From Epilithonimonas sp042695135 (GTDB lineage: Bacteria > Bacteroidota > Bacteroidia > Flavobacteriales > Weeksellaceae), in the NCBI RefSeq assembly GCF_042695135.1, contig NZ_CP170547.1, forward strand, positions 1,550,001-1,614,000: a stretch of DNA of 64,000 nt. Direction: 5' to 3'. The notes below the pieces were generated by a model. The model saw nothing but the letters and a program-made list of their open reading frames with translations, was not told the origin of the DNA and ran no database searches. The position numbers were made by a program, and so were the translations under genes. Below, piece after piece: positions 38,273-47,676 of the stretch. Within the stretch, counting starts at the first letter, position 1, and each line of letters starts with the position of its first letter.

Positions 38273-38306
38273 TTTGTGATTATTTGCAAATTATCAGTTA
38301 AATTTG
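38273..38306 (+). promoter_or_regulatory. Promoter of the propeller-protein gene
   Basis: -33 TTTG at 38273-38276 and -7 TAAATTTG at 38299-38306, separated by 22 bp. Confidence 0.6.
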
Positions 38307-38316
38307 TGGATATTTT

Positions 38317-40809
38317 ATGCGGATGAAACAATTTTTATCAACTATATTATTCCTGATTTTTTTCTTTACACAGGCACAACCTGGAAGTGTTGATACAACT
38401 TTTAATTCTACTGATCTTGGATTTGGTTTAGGCGATGGTGCCAATGATTATGTCAAAGATATCATGATCCAGCCAAATGGGAAAATCATTATTGGTGGTG
38501 ATTTCACAATTTATAATACAAATACTGCCAAATCTTTGGCGAGAATTAATACAGACGGAAGCTTTGATAGTACATTTATAATCGGTTCCGGAGCAAATGA
38601 TTATGTGTCTTCTTTTATAGCTCAGCCAGATGGGAAGATTATTGTCTGCGGAAGCTTTACCACTTTCAATGGTGTTACAAAAAACAGGATTGTAAGACTG
38701 AATGCCGACGGAACGACAGATGCTGGTTTTCTAACGGGAACCGGTGCAGATGGTGTTATCGAATGTGTTGCATTACAGACAGATGGCAAAATTATTATTG
38801 GTGGGCAGTTTACGAAATTTAACGGAATTACTAGACAATATATCGCCAGACTCAATGCTGATGGTAGTCTCGATACTACATTTAATACAAGTTCCGGTTT
38901 TAATTCTCATGTTTATTCGGTTGCTGTTCAGGCGGATGGAAAAATTCTGGCAGGTGGTAACTTTACGACTTATAATTCCGTTTCCAAAAATTATGTTGTA
39001 AGGATCAATTCTGATGCAAGTATAGATGATTCTTTTGCGACAACAGGCTTCAACAATATCGTTTACAAAATATTACTATCCGGTGATGGGAAAATATTTA
39101 TCGGAGGAAAATTTACAAAATACAATAACATTACAAAAAACGCCATTGTAAAAATCAATGAAGATGCAACTATCGACGAAACTTTTACAATTGGAACTGG
39201 CGCTAATAATATTGTAAGAAATATTCTTATCCTTAATGATAAAAAGCTGATGCTGGGAGGAGATTTTACAATTTATTCCGGAACGATGAGAAATTATATT
39301 ACCAGGATTAATGAGAATGGAACGATAGATACAAGCTTCAATCCGGGGAAAGGATTTGGGGCGAGCGTCACTAGTTTTCAGCAGCAATCTGATGGGAAAC
39401 TAATGACGGGAGGAAGTTATTCGGTTTTCAATAATAATGTAAAACATTATATTTCCAGGATCAATCTTGATGGAACTTTAGATACCACTTTCAATCCAGG
39501 TTATGCAGCAGATGGTACAATCCGCAATATCGCTGTACAAACTGACAAAAAAATAATTATTGTAGGAAATTTCAACAGTTTTAATGACAGTCAGAATAAC
39601 AGAGTTGCAAGGATTGATGCTGATGGCAATGTCGATAATACGTTGCAGGTAGGAGTGGGAGCCGATCTAACAATACGGGCAGCAGCTGTCCAAAGCGATA
39701 ATAAAATTATTGTTGGTGGTGATTTTTCTACCTTTAACACGATTGCAAAATCATATCTGGTAAGGATTTCTTCCGCCGGTTCTATTGACAACGATTTCAA
39801 AATTGGCTATGGACCGACTGATCCTGTAAGAGATATTCTCATCCAACCAGACGGAAAAATTTTGGTGTGCGGAGATTTTACAGTCTTCAATACCAAAACT
39901 GCCAACCGAATCCTTAGGCTTAATACCGATGGAACTATTGACACTAGCTTCCAGCCTTTGAGTGGTGCCAATAATGCAATTTATGCTATGAAATTACAGC
40001 CTGATAATAAAATTCTGATCTCCGGAAATTTTACAACATACGATGGTGTTTCCAGAAACAGATTGGCAAGAATAAATGTAGACGGGACTTTAGATACTTC
40101 TTTTGCTGTTGGAACCGGCGCAAACAATACCGTTTCGAGTATGGTGATACAGGCAGATGGGAAGATTGTTATCGGAGGTAATTTTACAACTTTTAACGGC
40201 GTGACTTCTACAAGAGTTGCAAGAGTGAATACTAACGGAAGCAGAGATGCATCCTTTACTGCGACAGTTGGTGCTAATGCAAGTGTAGAAACTCTAGTAA
40301 TGCAGGAAAATGGCAAAGTTTTGATTGGAGGAAGTTTTACAAAATACAATAATGTCACACGCAATTACATCGCAAGACTTGAAACTGACGGAACTTTGGA
40401 TTTAACATTTAATAAAACCTCGGCAGGTGCAAATAAACCTATTTATAAATTAATAACTCAGGATGAAAAATTTTTAGCAGTAGGGGATTTCACATCTTAT
40501 AATAGCACAGGGAGAAACAGAATTACAAGAATCATTGGTGGGGAAGAAGAACATTTGGCTGGTAATAATTACAATGTTGAGAAAGTGAAAATTTACCCGA
40601 ATCCAACTTCTGAAAAACTGCTTATTTCCGCAACTTCGCAATTGGTAAGATTTAATATTTATGATTTCACAGGTCGAAGATTATCAGGAAAAGAATTTAA
40701 TAAAGATAATTATACGATTGATGTTAGCCATCTTGGAAAAGGAATTTATATTCTGGAACTGACTAACGATAAAGGAAAGATTCAAAGTCAGAAATTCATT
40801 ATAGAATAA
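38317..40809 (+). CDS. T9SS-secreted beta-propeller (DUF5122) repeat protein
   Basis: 830 aa. Signal peptide residues 1-20 (ending TQAQ). Residues about 30-745 are 14 repeats of about 51 aa, each with a core like QPDGKIIVGGDFTTFN and a R(I/L)N(A/T)DG(T/S)(I/L)D..F turn. The C-terminus is a type A T9SS sorting domain (VKIYPNPTSEKLLIS, KGIYILELTND, SQKFIIE). Fourteen blade-like repeats would fit two seven-bladed propellers (inference). No catalytic site is seen, so a cell-surface or secreted binding protein is likely. The ATG at 38323 is an equally possible start. Confidence 0.93.
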   Translation: MRMKQFLSTILFLIFFFTQAQPGSVDTTFNSTDLGFGLGDGANDYVKDIMIQPNGKIIIGGDFTIYNTNTAKSLARINTDGSFDSTFIIGSGANDYVSSFIAQPDGKIIVCGSFTTFNGVTKNRIVRLNADGTTDAGFLTGTGADGVIECVALQTDGKIIIGGQFTKFNGITRQYIARLNADGSLDTTFNTSSGFNSHVYSVAVQADGKILAGGNFTTYNSVSKNYVVRINSDASIDDSFATTGFNNIVYKILLSGDGKIFIGGKFTKYNNITKNAIVKINEDATIDETFTIGTGANNIVRNILILNDKKLMLGGDFTIYSGTMRNYITRINENGTIDTSFNPGKGFGASVTSFQQQSDGKLMTGGSYSVFNNNVKHYISRINLDGTLDTTFNPGYAADGTIRNIAVQTDKKIIIVGNFNSFNDSQNNRVARIDADGNVDNTLQVGVGADLTIRAAAVQSDNKIIVGGDFSTFNTIAKSYLVRISSAGSIDNDFKIGYGPTDPVRDILIQPDGKILVCGDFTVFNTKTANRILRLNTDGTIDTSFQPLSGANNAIYAMKLQPDNKILISGNFTTYDGVSRNRLARINVDGTLDTSFAVGTGANNTVSSMVIQADGKIVIGGNFTTFNGVTSTRVARVNTNGSRDASFTATVGANASVETLVMQENGKVLIGGSFTKYNNVTRNYIARLETDGTLDLTFNKTSAGANKPIYKLITQDEKFLAVGDFTSYNSTGRNRITRIIGGEEEHLAGNNYNVEKVKIYPNPTSEKLLISATSQLVRFNIYDFTGRRLSGKEFNKDNYTIDVSHLGKGIYILELTNDKGKIQSQKFIIE

Positions 40810-40818
40810 ATAATAAAA

Positions 40819-40853
40819 AAACCTCTGAAAAATATCAGAGGTTTTTTTATTAT
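40819..40853. terminator. Bidirectional terminator between propeller gene and gapA
   Basis: AAACCTCTGA / TCAGAGGTTT stem flanked by A7 and T7, between convergent genes. Confidence 0.85.
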
Positions 40854-40867
40854 TAAAAAGCTTCAGA

Positions 40868-41872
40868 TTACAAAGAAGCTGAATGAACAAGCATATCTGC
40901 CAATTTGTTAGAATATCCCCATTCGTTATCGTACCAAGATACCAATTTTACGAACGTTGGGTTCAACATAATTCCAGCCTCTTTGTCGAAGATAGAAGTT
41001 CTGGAATCGCTTACGAAATCCTGAGAAACCACAGCATCTTCAGTGTATCCAAGAATACCTTTAAGATCACCTTCAGATGCAGTTTTGATCGCTGCACAGA
41101 TTTCTTCGTAAGAAGTTGGTTTATCCAATTTCACAGTCAAATCTACTACAGAAACGTCAGCAGTCGGAACTCTGAAAGACATACCAGTCAATTTCCCGTT
41201 AAGAGAAGGGATCACTTTTCCTACCGCTTTTGCAGCACCTGTAGAAGAAGGGATGATGTTGTTAAGCGCAGATCTACCACCTCTCCAGTCTTTTGCAGAT
41301 GGTCCATCTACAGTTTTTTGGGTTGCAGTCGTAGCATGTACAGTTGTCATAAGTCCTTCTGCGATACCGAAGTTATCGTGGATCACTTTTGCCAATGGCG
41401 CAAGACAGTTGGTTGTACAAGATGCGTTTGAGAAGATAGAAATATCATTCGTCAATTCTTTGTGGTTTACACCCATTACAAACATTGGCGTATCATCTTT
41501 TGGCGGCGCAGAAAGGATTACTTTCTTAGCTCCAGCGTTGATATGAGCTTGTGCAGTTTCTTTAGATAAGAATAAACCTGTAGATTCTACGATATATTCT
41601 GCACCTACTTCATTCCATTTTAGGTTGTTAGGATCTTTCTCAGCAGTTACGCGGATAGTTTTTCCGTTTACAACAAGGTTGTTTCCCTGTACTGATACTT
41701 CGCCTTTAAACGTTCCGTGAACCGAATCGTACTTTAGCATATAAGCCATGTATTCTGCATCGATAAGGTCATTGATACCTACAACTTCGATGTTTTCTCT
41801 TTCAGTCATTGCTCTGAAAACTAAACGTCCGATTCTCCCGAATCCGTTGATTCCTACTTTAATTGTTGACAT
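40868..41872 (-). CDS. gapA: Glyceraldehyde-3-phosphate dehydrogenase, type I
   Basis: 334 aa, glycolysis and gluconeogenesis. NAD-binding start KVGINGFGRIGRLVFRA. The catalytic Cys is in SNASCTTNCLAPLAKV, with His in TTVHATTATQKTVDGP. The C-terminal SWYDNEWGYSNK is present. It lies 58 bp downstream of pfkA on the same strand and has its own -7-like box, TAAATTTA (minus strand, 41907-41914), so it may be transcribed both with pfkA and alone. Confidence 0.97.
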   Translation of the reverse strand: MSTIKVGINGFGRIGRLVFRAMTERENIEVVGINDLIDAEYMAYMLKYDSVHGTFKGEVSVQGNNLVVNGKTIRVTAEKDPNNLKWNEVGAEYIVESTGLFLSKETAQAHINAGAKKVILSAPPKDDTPMFVMGVNHKELTNDISIFSNASCTTNCLAPLAKVIHDNFGIAEGLMTTVHATTATQKTVDGPSAKDWRGGRSALNNIIPSSTGAAKAVGKVIPSLNGKLTGMSFRVPTADVSVVDLTVKLDKPTSYEEICAAIKTASEGDLKGILGYTEDAVVSQDFVSDSRTSIFDKEAGIMLNPTFVKLVSWYDNEWGYSNKLADMLVHSASL

Positions 41873-41930
41873 ATTATTTTAAAATATTAAGGTTTTTTTT
41901 GTTATATAAATTTACGAAAAAATAAGGACT

Positions 41931-42917
41931 TTACATTGCTAAAATCTCAGCAATTTTAAGCAGATCTTTATCTATTTCGTTATGTTTTTTGATCGCTTCT
42001 TCGATAGGTGTGTAAGTAATTTTGTTGGATTGCATTCCCACCATGACTTTGTTTTTACCTTCCATCAATCCTACGACTGCGCCATAGCCAAGATTGCTCG
42101 CAAGCACTCTGTCTGCGCAGCTTGGCGATCCGCCTCTCTGGATGTGACCAAGAATGGTGACGCGGATATCATAATTAGGGAATTCATCTTTTGTAGCTTT
42201 TGCGAGATCATAGATACTAGCTAATTCTTCGCCTTCTGCGACAACGACAATGCTTGATGATTTACCAACCTTCTCAGCTGTTCTGAAAGTGTTGAACAAA
42301 TCTTCCAGACTGTCTTTTCTTTCCGGAATAAGGATGTCCAGAGCTCCGGTTGCAATTCCGCTGTTTAAGGCGATGAAACCTGCATCACGACCCATAACTT
42401 CTACAAAGAAAACACGATTGTGAGAAGTAGCTGTGTCTCGGATCTTATCGATTGCGTCCATTGCTGTATTAAGAGCTGTATCATAACCAATTGTTTTATC
42501 TGTCCCGAAGATATCGTTATCGATAGTCCCTGGAACGCCAATCACTTTGACACCAAATTCTTCATTGAAAACTTTTGCGCCGGTAAAACTTCCGTCCCCG
42601 CCGATACAAACCAAAGCATCAATACCTAATTTGACGCATTGATCATAAGCTTTTTTTCTGCCTTCCGGCGTCATGAATTCTTTGGATCTTGCCGATTTCA
42701 GAATCGTTCCACCTTGGTTGATTATATTTTTTACGGAACGAGGTCCCATCTTTGTAACATCACCTGCAATAAGACCATTATAACCTTCTCGGATTCCGTA
42801 ACAGTCTATATTGTAGTAATTTGCTGTTCTTACAACAGCTCGCAAAGCAGCATTCATCCCCGGAGCATCACCTCCGGAAGTCAAAACCGCAATGGATTTT
42901 ATGTTGTTTTCTGACAT
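41931..42917 (-). CDS. pfkA: ATP-dependent 6-phosphofructokinase
   Basis: 328 aa, the committed glycolysis step. LTSGGDAPGMNAALRAVVR (phosphate-binding), CIGGDGSFTGA (ATP site), PGTIDNDIFGTDKTIGYDTA with the catalytic Asp, and EVMGRDAGFIAL and GHIQRGGSPSCADR (fructose 6-phosphate site). The GGDGS motif fits the ATP-dependent bacterial type rather than the PPi type. First of a likely pfkA-gapA pair. Confidence 0.97.
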   Translation of the reverse strand: MSENNIKSIAVLTSGGDAPGMNAALRAVVRTANYYNIDCYGIREGYNGLIAGDVTKMGPRSVKNIINQGGTILKSARSKEFMTPEGRKKAYDQCVKLGIDALVCIGGDGSFTGAKVFNEEFGVKVIGVPGTIDNDIFGTDKTIGYDTALNTAMDAIDKIRDTATSHNRVFFVEVMGRDAGFIALNSGIATGALDILIPERKDSLEDLFNTFRTAEKVGKSSSIVVVAEGEELASIYDLAKATKDEFPNYDIRVTILGHIQRGGSPSCADRVLASNLGYGAVVGLMEGKNKVMVGMQSNKITYTPIEEAIKKHNEIDKDLLKIAEILAM

Positions 42918-42937
42918 ATTTTCAATTTTTTTCAGAG

Positions 42938-42945
42938 CAAATTTA
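42938..42945 (-). promoter_or_regulatory. -7 promoter box of pfkA
   Basis: TAAATTTG on the minus strand, 20 bp before the ATG. The extended sequence TTTCGTAAATTT also occurs at the gapA box (41908-41919, minus strand). Confidence 0.6.
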
Positions 42946-43152
42946 CGAAATAGGAATCATATTAAAGAACGACTTTAATATTATGATACAAATTGTATCA
43001 TATGTTAAGTATCACGATGGTATAAAATGTAGCAATTATATATTTTAAAATATGACAAATATTAGAATTAAATTTTTCTCTGCCTTTGTAAGTTTTATTA
43101 TATTTACGAACAATACAAAATAAAATTTTAAACTAATAAAAAATACATTATT

Positions 43153-44079
43153 ATGAAAGTTACCGTAGTTGGCGCAGGCGCAGTAGGAGCTAGTTGTGCA
43201 GAATATATTGCAATGAAAGACTTCGCTTCAGAAGTTGTTTTGGTAGATATCAAAGAAGGATTTGCAGAAGGTAAAGCAATGGATCTTATGCAGACGGCTT
43301 CTCTGAATGGTTTTGATACCAAAATCACCGGAACAACAGGAGATTATTCCAAAACTGCAGGTTCCAAAGTAGCGGTAATTACTTCCGGAATCCCAAGAAA
43401 ACCGGGAATGACGAGAGAAGAATTGATCGGTATCAACGCAGGGATTGTAAAAGAAGTGACTCAAAACCTGGTAAAATATTCGCCGGACGTTATCATTATT
43501 GTGGTTTCCAACCCGATGGATACAATGGCATATTTGGTTCACAAAACTTCTGGTCTTCCAAAAGAAAGAATCATCGGAATGGGCGGCGCGTTGGATTCTG
43601 CAAGATTCAAATACAGATTGGCAGAAGCGTTGGGATCTCCAATTTCTGATGTAGACGGAATGGTAATCGCAGCACATTCTGACACAGGAATGCTACCACT
43701 TTACAGCAAAGCAACAAGAAACGGCGTTCCAGTTTCAGAATTCTTGAGCGATGAGCAAAAAGCTTCTGTTATCGAAGAAACTAAAGTTGGCGGCGCTACA
43801 TTAACCAAATTATTAGGAACTTCAGCTTGGTACGCACCGGGCGCGGCTGTCTCTGTAATGGTTCAGTCTATCCTTTGTGATCAGAAAAAAATGATCCCTT
43901 GTTCTCTAATGCTGGACGGCGAATATGGCGAAAGCGATATCTGTCTTGGCGTTCCTGCAATCATCGGGAAAGATGGTGTTGAGAAAATCGTTAACATCAC
44001 TTTGACAGAAGAAGAAAAAACAAAATTTGCGGAAGCTGCACAGGCGGTAAGAGATGTAAACGGAGATCTTAAGTTCTAA
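43153..44079 (+). CDS. mdh: Malate dehydrogenase
   Basis: 308 aa, LDH-like MDH of the citric acid cycle. NAD fold KVTVVGAGAVGASCAEY, substrate Arg loop SGIPRKPGMTREELIG, VVSNPMDTMAYLV, and the catalytic His in DGMVIAAHSDTGMLPL. The Arg pair RKPGMTR marks malate over lactate specificity. A -7-like box, TATATTTA, lies at 43099-43106, one base off consensus. Divergent from pfkA across about 235 bp, and followed by a strong terminator. Confidence 0.96.
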   Translation: MKVTVVGAGAVGASCAEYIAMKDFASEVVLVDIKEGFAEGKAMDLMQTASLNGFDTKITGTTGDYSKTAGSKVAVITSGIPRKPGMTREELIGINAGIVKEVTQNLVKYSPDVIIIVVSNPMDTMAYLVHKTSGLPKERIIGMGGALDSARFKYRLAEALGSPISDVDGMVIAAHSDTGMLPLYSKATRNGVPVSEFLSDEQKASVIEETKVGGATLTKLLGTSAWYAPGAAVSVMVQSILCDQKKMIPCSLMLDGEYGESDICLGVPAIIGKDGVEKIVNITLTEEEKTKFAEAAQAVRDVNGDLKF

Positions 44080-44101
44080 ATTAAGATTTTTATATAGAAT
44101 T

Positions 44102-44133
44102 AAACCGTTCCGAAATTTCGGAACGGTTTTTTG
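44102..44133 (+). terminator. mdh terminator
   Basis: Perfect palindrome, AAACCGTTCCGAAA then TTTCGGAACGGTTT, followed by T-rich sequence. Confidence 0.85.
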
Positions 44134-44170
44134 ATTTTATTATATTCTTTATAAATATAATTCTTAGAAA

Positions 44171-44554
44171 TTAATCTAATGAACTTTTCCCAGCATCAAA
44201 ATCCTTAACCTGCTTTTTTGTTGCCAACGTTCTCCAGCTTATTTCAAGAACTTCGGTAACAAGTTTTCTGTCGTGACAGTCTTTCCACATACAGATGTAA
44301 GGATAATTTTTAAAGTGATCCGGCAAATGAAAAATATCGGGATAGTTTTCCAGATAATACTCTCTTGATTCAAAACCAATTCTGATTGGGATGAATTCGC
44401 CATTGTCGTGAAGCCTGCACATCAGCTTTCCACGGACTTTTACAGACGGCGTTTCTTCGTGGGAAACACTTTCCTCTGTATAGGGAAATGAAAGCGCAAT
44501 ATTCTTAACGAAATCAAAATCGGAATAATTAAAACTGACAGGTTTTTTCATCAA
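44171..44554 (-). CDS. MmcQ/YjbR-family protein
   Basis: 127 aa with the YjbR pattern: an N-terminal helix, FPYTEESVSHEETPSVKVRGKLMC, a Pro-rich middle (YPDIFHLPDHFKNYPYI) and a C-terminal WRTLATKKQVKDF helix. Proteins of this family have a double-wing fold and are often labelled DNA-binding, but no biochemical role is settled. Cytosolic. The ATG is 5 bp after the stop of the DUF4256 gene, so the two form an operon. Confidence 0.85.
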   Translation of the reverse strand: MMKKPVSFNYSDFDFVKNIALSFPYTEESVSHEETPSVKVRGKLMCRLHDNGEFIPIRIGFESREYYLENYPDIFHLPDHFKNYPYICMWKDCHDRKLVTEVLEISWRTLATKKQVKDFDAGKSSLD

Positions 44555-44559
44555 TCAAA

Positions 44560-45123
44560 TTAAACTCTTAAAACACCTCTGAAACCCCTCGCAGCATAAT
44601 AGGATTCGGCGCCGTTGTGATAGAGGAAAACCTTATTGTAGCGTTTGTCACAGAAAACTGCACCTCCCAACTTTCTGATTTCTTCAGGCGTTTTTACCCA
44701 GCTGGACGTTTTCAAATCGAAGTTGCCTAATGTTTGTAACTCTCTGTATTGTTGTTCATTCAAAATTTCGACTCCTATTTCTGTAGCTAAGTCAACCGCG
44801 CTGTTTGCAGGCTTATTTTCTTTTCTGGAATCAAGTGCTTTCCGGTCATAGCAAAGACTTCGTCTGCCTTTCGGACTTTCTGGGGAACAGTCGAAAAAAA
44901 GATATTCATTCGTCTTTTCATCAAAACCAACAACATCTGGTTCGCCTTCGGTTCTTTCCATTTCGTGGAGTGACCAGAGTTTTTCAGGGTTGGATTCCAG
45001 TTTCTTCTGAACATCTTCCCATTTTATATTTTCGTGACGATTTGGATTTTTTTCGAAACGTGTTTTTATAGTTTTGATTACCTCAGATTGCTGTTCGGAT
45101 GATAATTTATTTTTGGTGCTCAT
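44560..45123 (-). CDS. DUF4256 protein
   Basis: 187 aa, cytosolic, no signal peptide. I recognise the DUF4256 pattern: IKTRFEKNPNRHENIKWEDV, LHEMERTEGEPDVVG, FFDCSPESPKGRRSLCYD and VFLYHNGAESYYAARGFRG. The many conserved charged residues suggest an enzyme, but no activity is known to me. First gene of a pair with the YjbR-like gene. Confidence 0.85.
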   Translation of the reverse strand: MSTKNKLSSEQQSEVIKTIKTRFEKNPNRHENIKWEDVQKKLESNPEKLWSLHEMERTEGEPDVVGFDEKTNEYLFFDCSPESPKGRRSLCYDRKALDSRKENKPANSAVDLATEIGVEILNEQQYRELQTLGNFDLKTSSWVKTPEEIRKLGGAVFCDKRYNKVFLYHNGAESYYAARGFRGVLRV

Positions 45124-45253
45124 AGTTTCTTAATGATTTAGTTTTCAAAACATTCTTTCAAATTTAATAAAAATTCAAACTGTTTATTAATTAAAATAAA
45201 ATTTTGGATGTAACAATTATAAGGCTTCAGATGTCTTATAATAAAACTACTCA

Positions 45254-47392
45254 ATGAAATTACTCTTATCATCATTGGGATTATTGTACGGCAGCTTATT
45301 TTTTGCTCAGACCAATGATACCATCAAATCAAAAGAAATAGAATCTGTGACGTTAATCGCCAAAAAGCCGACTGTCGAAAGCAAGGCGGACAGAACAGTT
45401 TTTAATGTGGCGAACACTTCTATTCTTGCAGGAAATACCACTTGGGACATTGTGAGGATGACGCCTTTGGTAAGCATTGATAATAATGACAACGTAAGAG
45501 CAGAAGGCGAATCGGTTACAGTTTATATTAATGACAGAAAATCAGTTTTCACAGGCAAGGAACTGAAGGAATATCTCAAAACTATTCCGGCTGACAACCT
45601 GATGAAAATTGAGGTCATCACAAGTCCTTCTTCACGGTATGAAGCAACCGGAGCCGTCATTAATATCGTACTCAAAAAACGGGATGATGAAGGCCTGAAA
45701 GAAAGCATTTCCCTTACCAATACTCAGAATACAAAGAATAATCAATACGGAAGTCTGAATCTTAATTATCATAAGAAAAATTTTACTCAGACTTTTACGG
45801 GAAGTTATAACGATAATATTTTCATCACAAAAAATAATTCTAAGAATAATTTTTACGAAAATAATACGGTTAAAAACATCAATGCAGAAAGCACATTTGT
45901 AAGCAAAGACCCATCAGTTTCATCAACTTCAGAATTAGAACTTAACAATAAAAATAGTATAGGCCTTGTTGTGGAGTATTATCAGGGCAATAGAACTTCT
46001 ACTTCCAATTCTGATGTTACAACATCTATCAATAATGTTTTTGATGAATCTATTATCCAGAACCTAAGTAGATTATCACGTGCAAGGACCTTAGGAACCA
46101 ACTTTTTTTATAAATATTATGATAAGGAGAAGAACAGGATTTTAGACATTAATTTTGGGAACAATTACGATTCTTCTAATGATATGACAGATTTTGTCAG
46201 TACAAATGAACAGTCTTTAATTTCGGGATTGACAAAAATCAATTCCGATACACAAAACAGAAATTATTATGTTAAAGTCGATTTCACAACACCATTAGGC
46301 AAAAATGGAGGAAATCTGGAAGTTGGAGGAAAATCAAATTTTAATAATAATGTAGTCCCAAACACTTATCAAGATCTGATTGATATTACTAAGAATGTAA
46401 ATAGCGATTTTCATTATTCGGATAATATCAATTCCCTATATTTCAATTACAGCAAAACATTTTTTAAAAAGCTTGAAACCAGAGTCGGCCTGCGGTATGA
46501 ACATATTGATTATAAAATCAGAGAGAATGTCGCGAATAAAGGAAAAAAAGATTCTTACGGAACTTTTTTGCCAAATCTATTGCTAAAATATTCTTTTTCT
46601 CCAAATTATGATTTGAGTCTGACCTATAATCACAATCTCTGGCGCCCTTGGTATGCTGAGTTTAATCCATTTTTATTACCAGGCAATAATGGAATGTTTT
46701 ACCGTGGAAATATGGAGCTTCTTCCAAATCCAAGTGACAGAATTGCCCTGAAATTTGGTTTGTTCAAAAAATATTTTATCTCAGCAAGATATATGTTTAC
46801 CGACCAGGATTATTGGGACAATTATACACAAGAAGAAGGAAAAACCATTGTCTTTCAGGATAATTTTAAAGGAAAAGTAGAAAAGTTCTACCTTTTTGCA
46901 AACACCAATCAGAATCTTTTCAAAAACAAACTGAATGTCAACTTCGGGATTGGCTGGTATTATATCGATAACAGTGATTTTAATATCAGAAACGGATTGA
47001 GTACAGAGAATAATTACATCAGTTATATCGGAGGTTCTACCAATCTTTCTTATACTAATTTATTTAACAAAAATATCAATGTAAGTGCTTGGTTAAGTGT
47101 GGATAACCAGAATAATGGTAATTCGGTAGCAAATAAGTACAATTATTTTCATACCATTTCTGTAACGAAGATATTTCCTGTTTCCCAGATAGAAACCAGC
47201 CTGCAATTGATGAATATCTTCAAAAGACCGGGTATGAACACAACGACTTACAGCCAGATTGGGACTTTCCAGAATTACAATAAATGGGACTGGTACGGAT
47301 TCTCGCTGACATTTGTAAAAAGGTTCGGAAATCAAAAAGTAAAAGAAAATACCAAAACCGATGTCGAGAAAAATTCCGGCGGCGGAAAATAA
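45254..47392 (+). CDS. TonB-dependent receptor-like outer-membrane barrel protein
   Basis: 712 aa. Signal peptide residues 1-18 (FFAQ). A plug-like domain at about 25-150 has VTLIAKKPTVESKADRTVF, SVTVYINDRKSV and IEVITSPSSRYEATG. A large barrel (the PF14905-type outer membrane beta-barrel family) fills the rest. It lacks the N-terminal carboxypeptidase-regulatory domain common in this family, and no clear TonB box is visible. The low-complexity tail NSGGGK is unusual for a barrel end. The ligand is unknown, and no SusD-like partner is adjacent. Confidence 0.88.
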   Translation: MKLLLSSLGLLYGSLFFAQTNDTIKSKEIESVTLIAKKPTVESKADRTVFNVANTSILAGNTTWDIVRMTPLVSIDNNDNVRAEGESVTVYINDRKSVFTGKELKEYLKTIPADNLMKIEVITSPSSRYEATGAVINIVLKKRDDEGLKESISLTNTQNTKNNQYGSLNLNYHKKNFTQTFTGSYNDNIFITKNNSKNNFYENNTVKNINAESTFVSKDPSVSSTSELELNNKNSIGLVVEYYQGNRTSTSNSDVTTSINNVFDESIIQNLSRLSRARTLGTNFFYKYYDKEKNRILDINFGNNYDSSNDMTDFVSTNEQSLISGLTKINSDTQNRNYYVKVDFTTPLGKNGGNLEVGGKSNFNNNVVPNTYQDLIDITKNVNSDFHYSDNINSLYFNYSKTFFKKLETRVGLRYEHIDYKIRENVANKGKKDSYGTFLPNLLLKYSFSPNYDLSLTYNHNLWRPWYAEFNPFLLPGNNGMFYRGNMELLPNPSDRIALKFGLFKKYFISARYMFTDQDYWDNYTQEEGKTIVFQDNFKGKVEKFYLFANTNQNLFKNKLNVNFGIGWYYIDNSDFNIRNGLSTENNYISYIGGSTNLSYTNLFNKNINVSAWLSVDNQNNGNSVANKYNYFHTISVTKIFPVSQIETSLQLMNIFKRPGMNTTTYSQIGTFQNYNKWDWYGFSLTFVKRFGNQKVKENTKTDVEKNSGGGK

Positions 47393-47415
47393 CATTCTCA
47401 AATCTAAAATTAATC

Positions 47416-47443
47416 AGAACGGGCAATTGCTCGTTCTTTTTTG
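47416..47443 (+). terminator. Terminator of the 45.3-kb receptor gene
   Basis: AGAACGGGC-AATT-GCTCGTTCT stem followed by T6. Confidence 0.8.
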
Positions 47444-47462
47444 TTGTAAAATATATGAAAGT

Positions 47463-47538
47463 CTTCGATTCCGTTCAGATTGATATTCCGAGGAATAAAC
47501 GTTTATTGTTAGCGCTGTCAGACTGAGCGGAGTAGAAG
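47463..47538. repeat. CTTCGACTCCGCTCAG inverted-repeat element, copy 1
   Basis: CTTCGATTCCGTTCAG at 47463-47478 faces CTGAGCGGAGTAGAAG at 47523-47538. The arms are slightly diverged. It is the same family as the elements at 50364, 52473 and 57837. Confidence 0.8.
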
Positions 47539-47647
47539 TCCTTTGTACCTTAAAACATTGAATTGAATCTTTCTTGTGCCTTTGCGTTTAATTTCTTCGA
47601 AGAACAAATTTTAATAAAATTTCACATCCAAAAACTTTTGAAAGCTG

Positions 47648-47655
47648 TAAATTTG
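47648..47655 (+). promoter_or_regulatory. -7 promoter box of the alkaline phosphatase gene
   Basis: TAAATTTG, 21 bp before the ATG at 47677. It lies inside the longer open frame and so supports the later start. Confidence 0.6.
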
Positions 47656-47676
47656 GGCCCAATAAAAAGTAATTCA

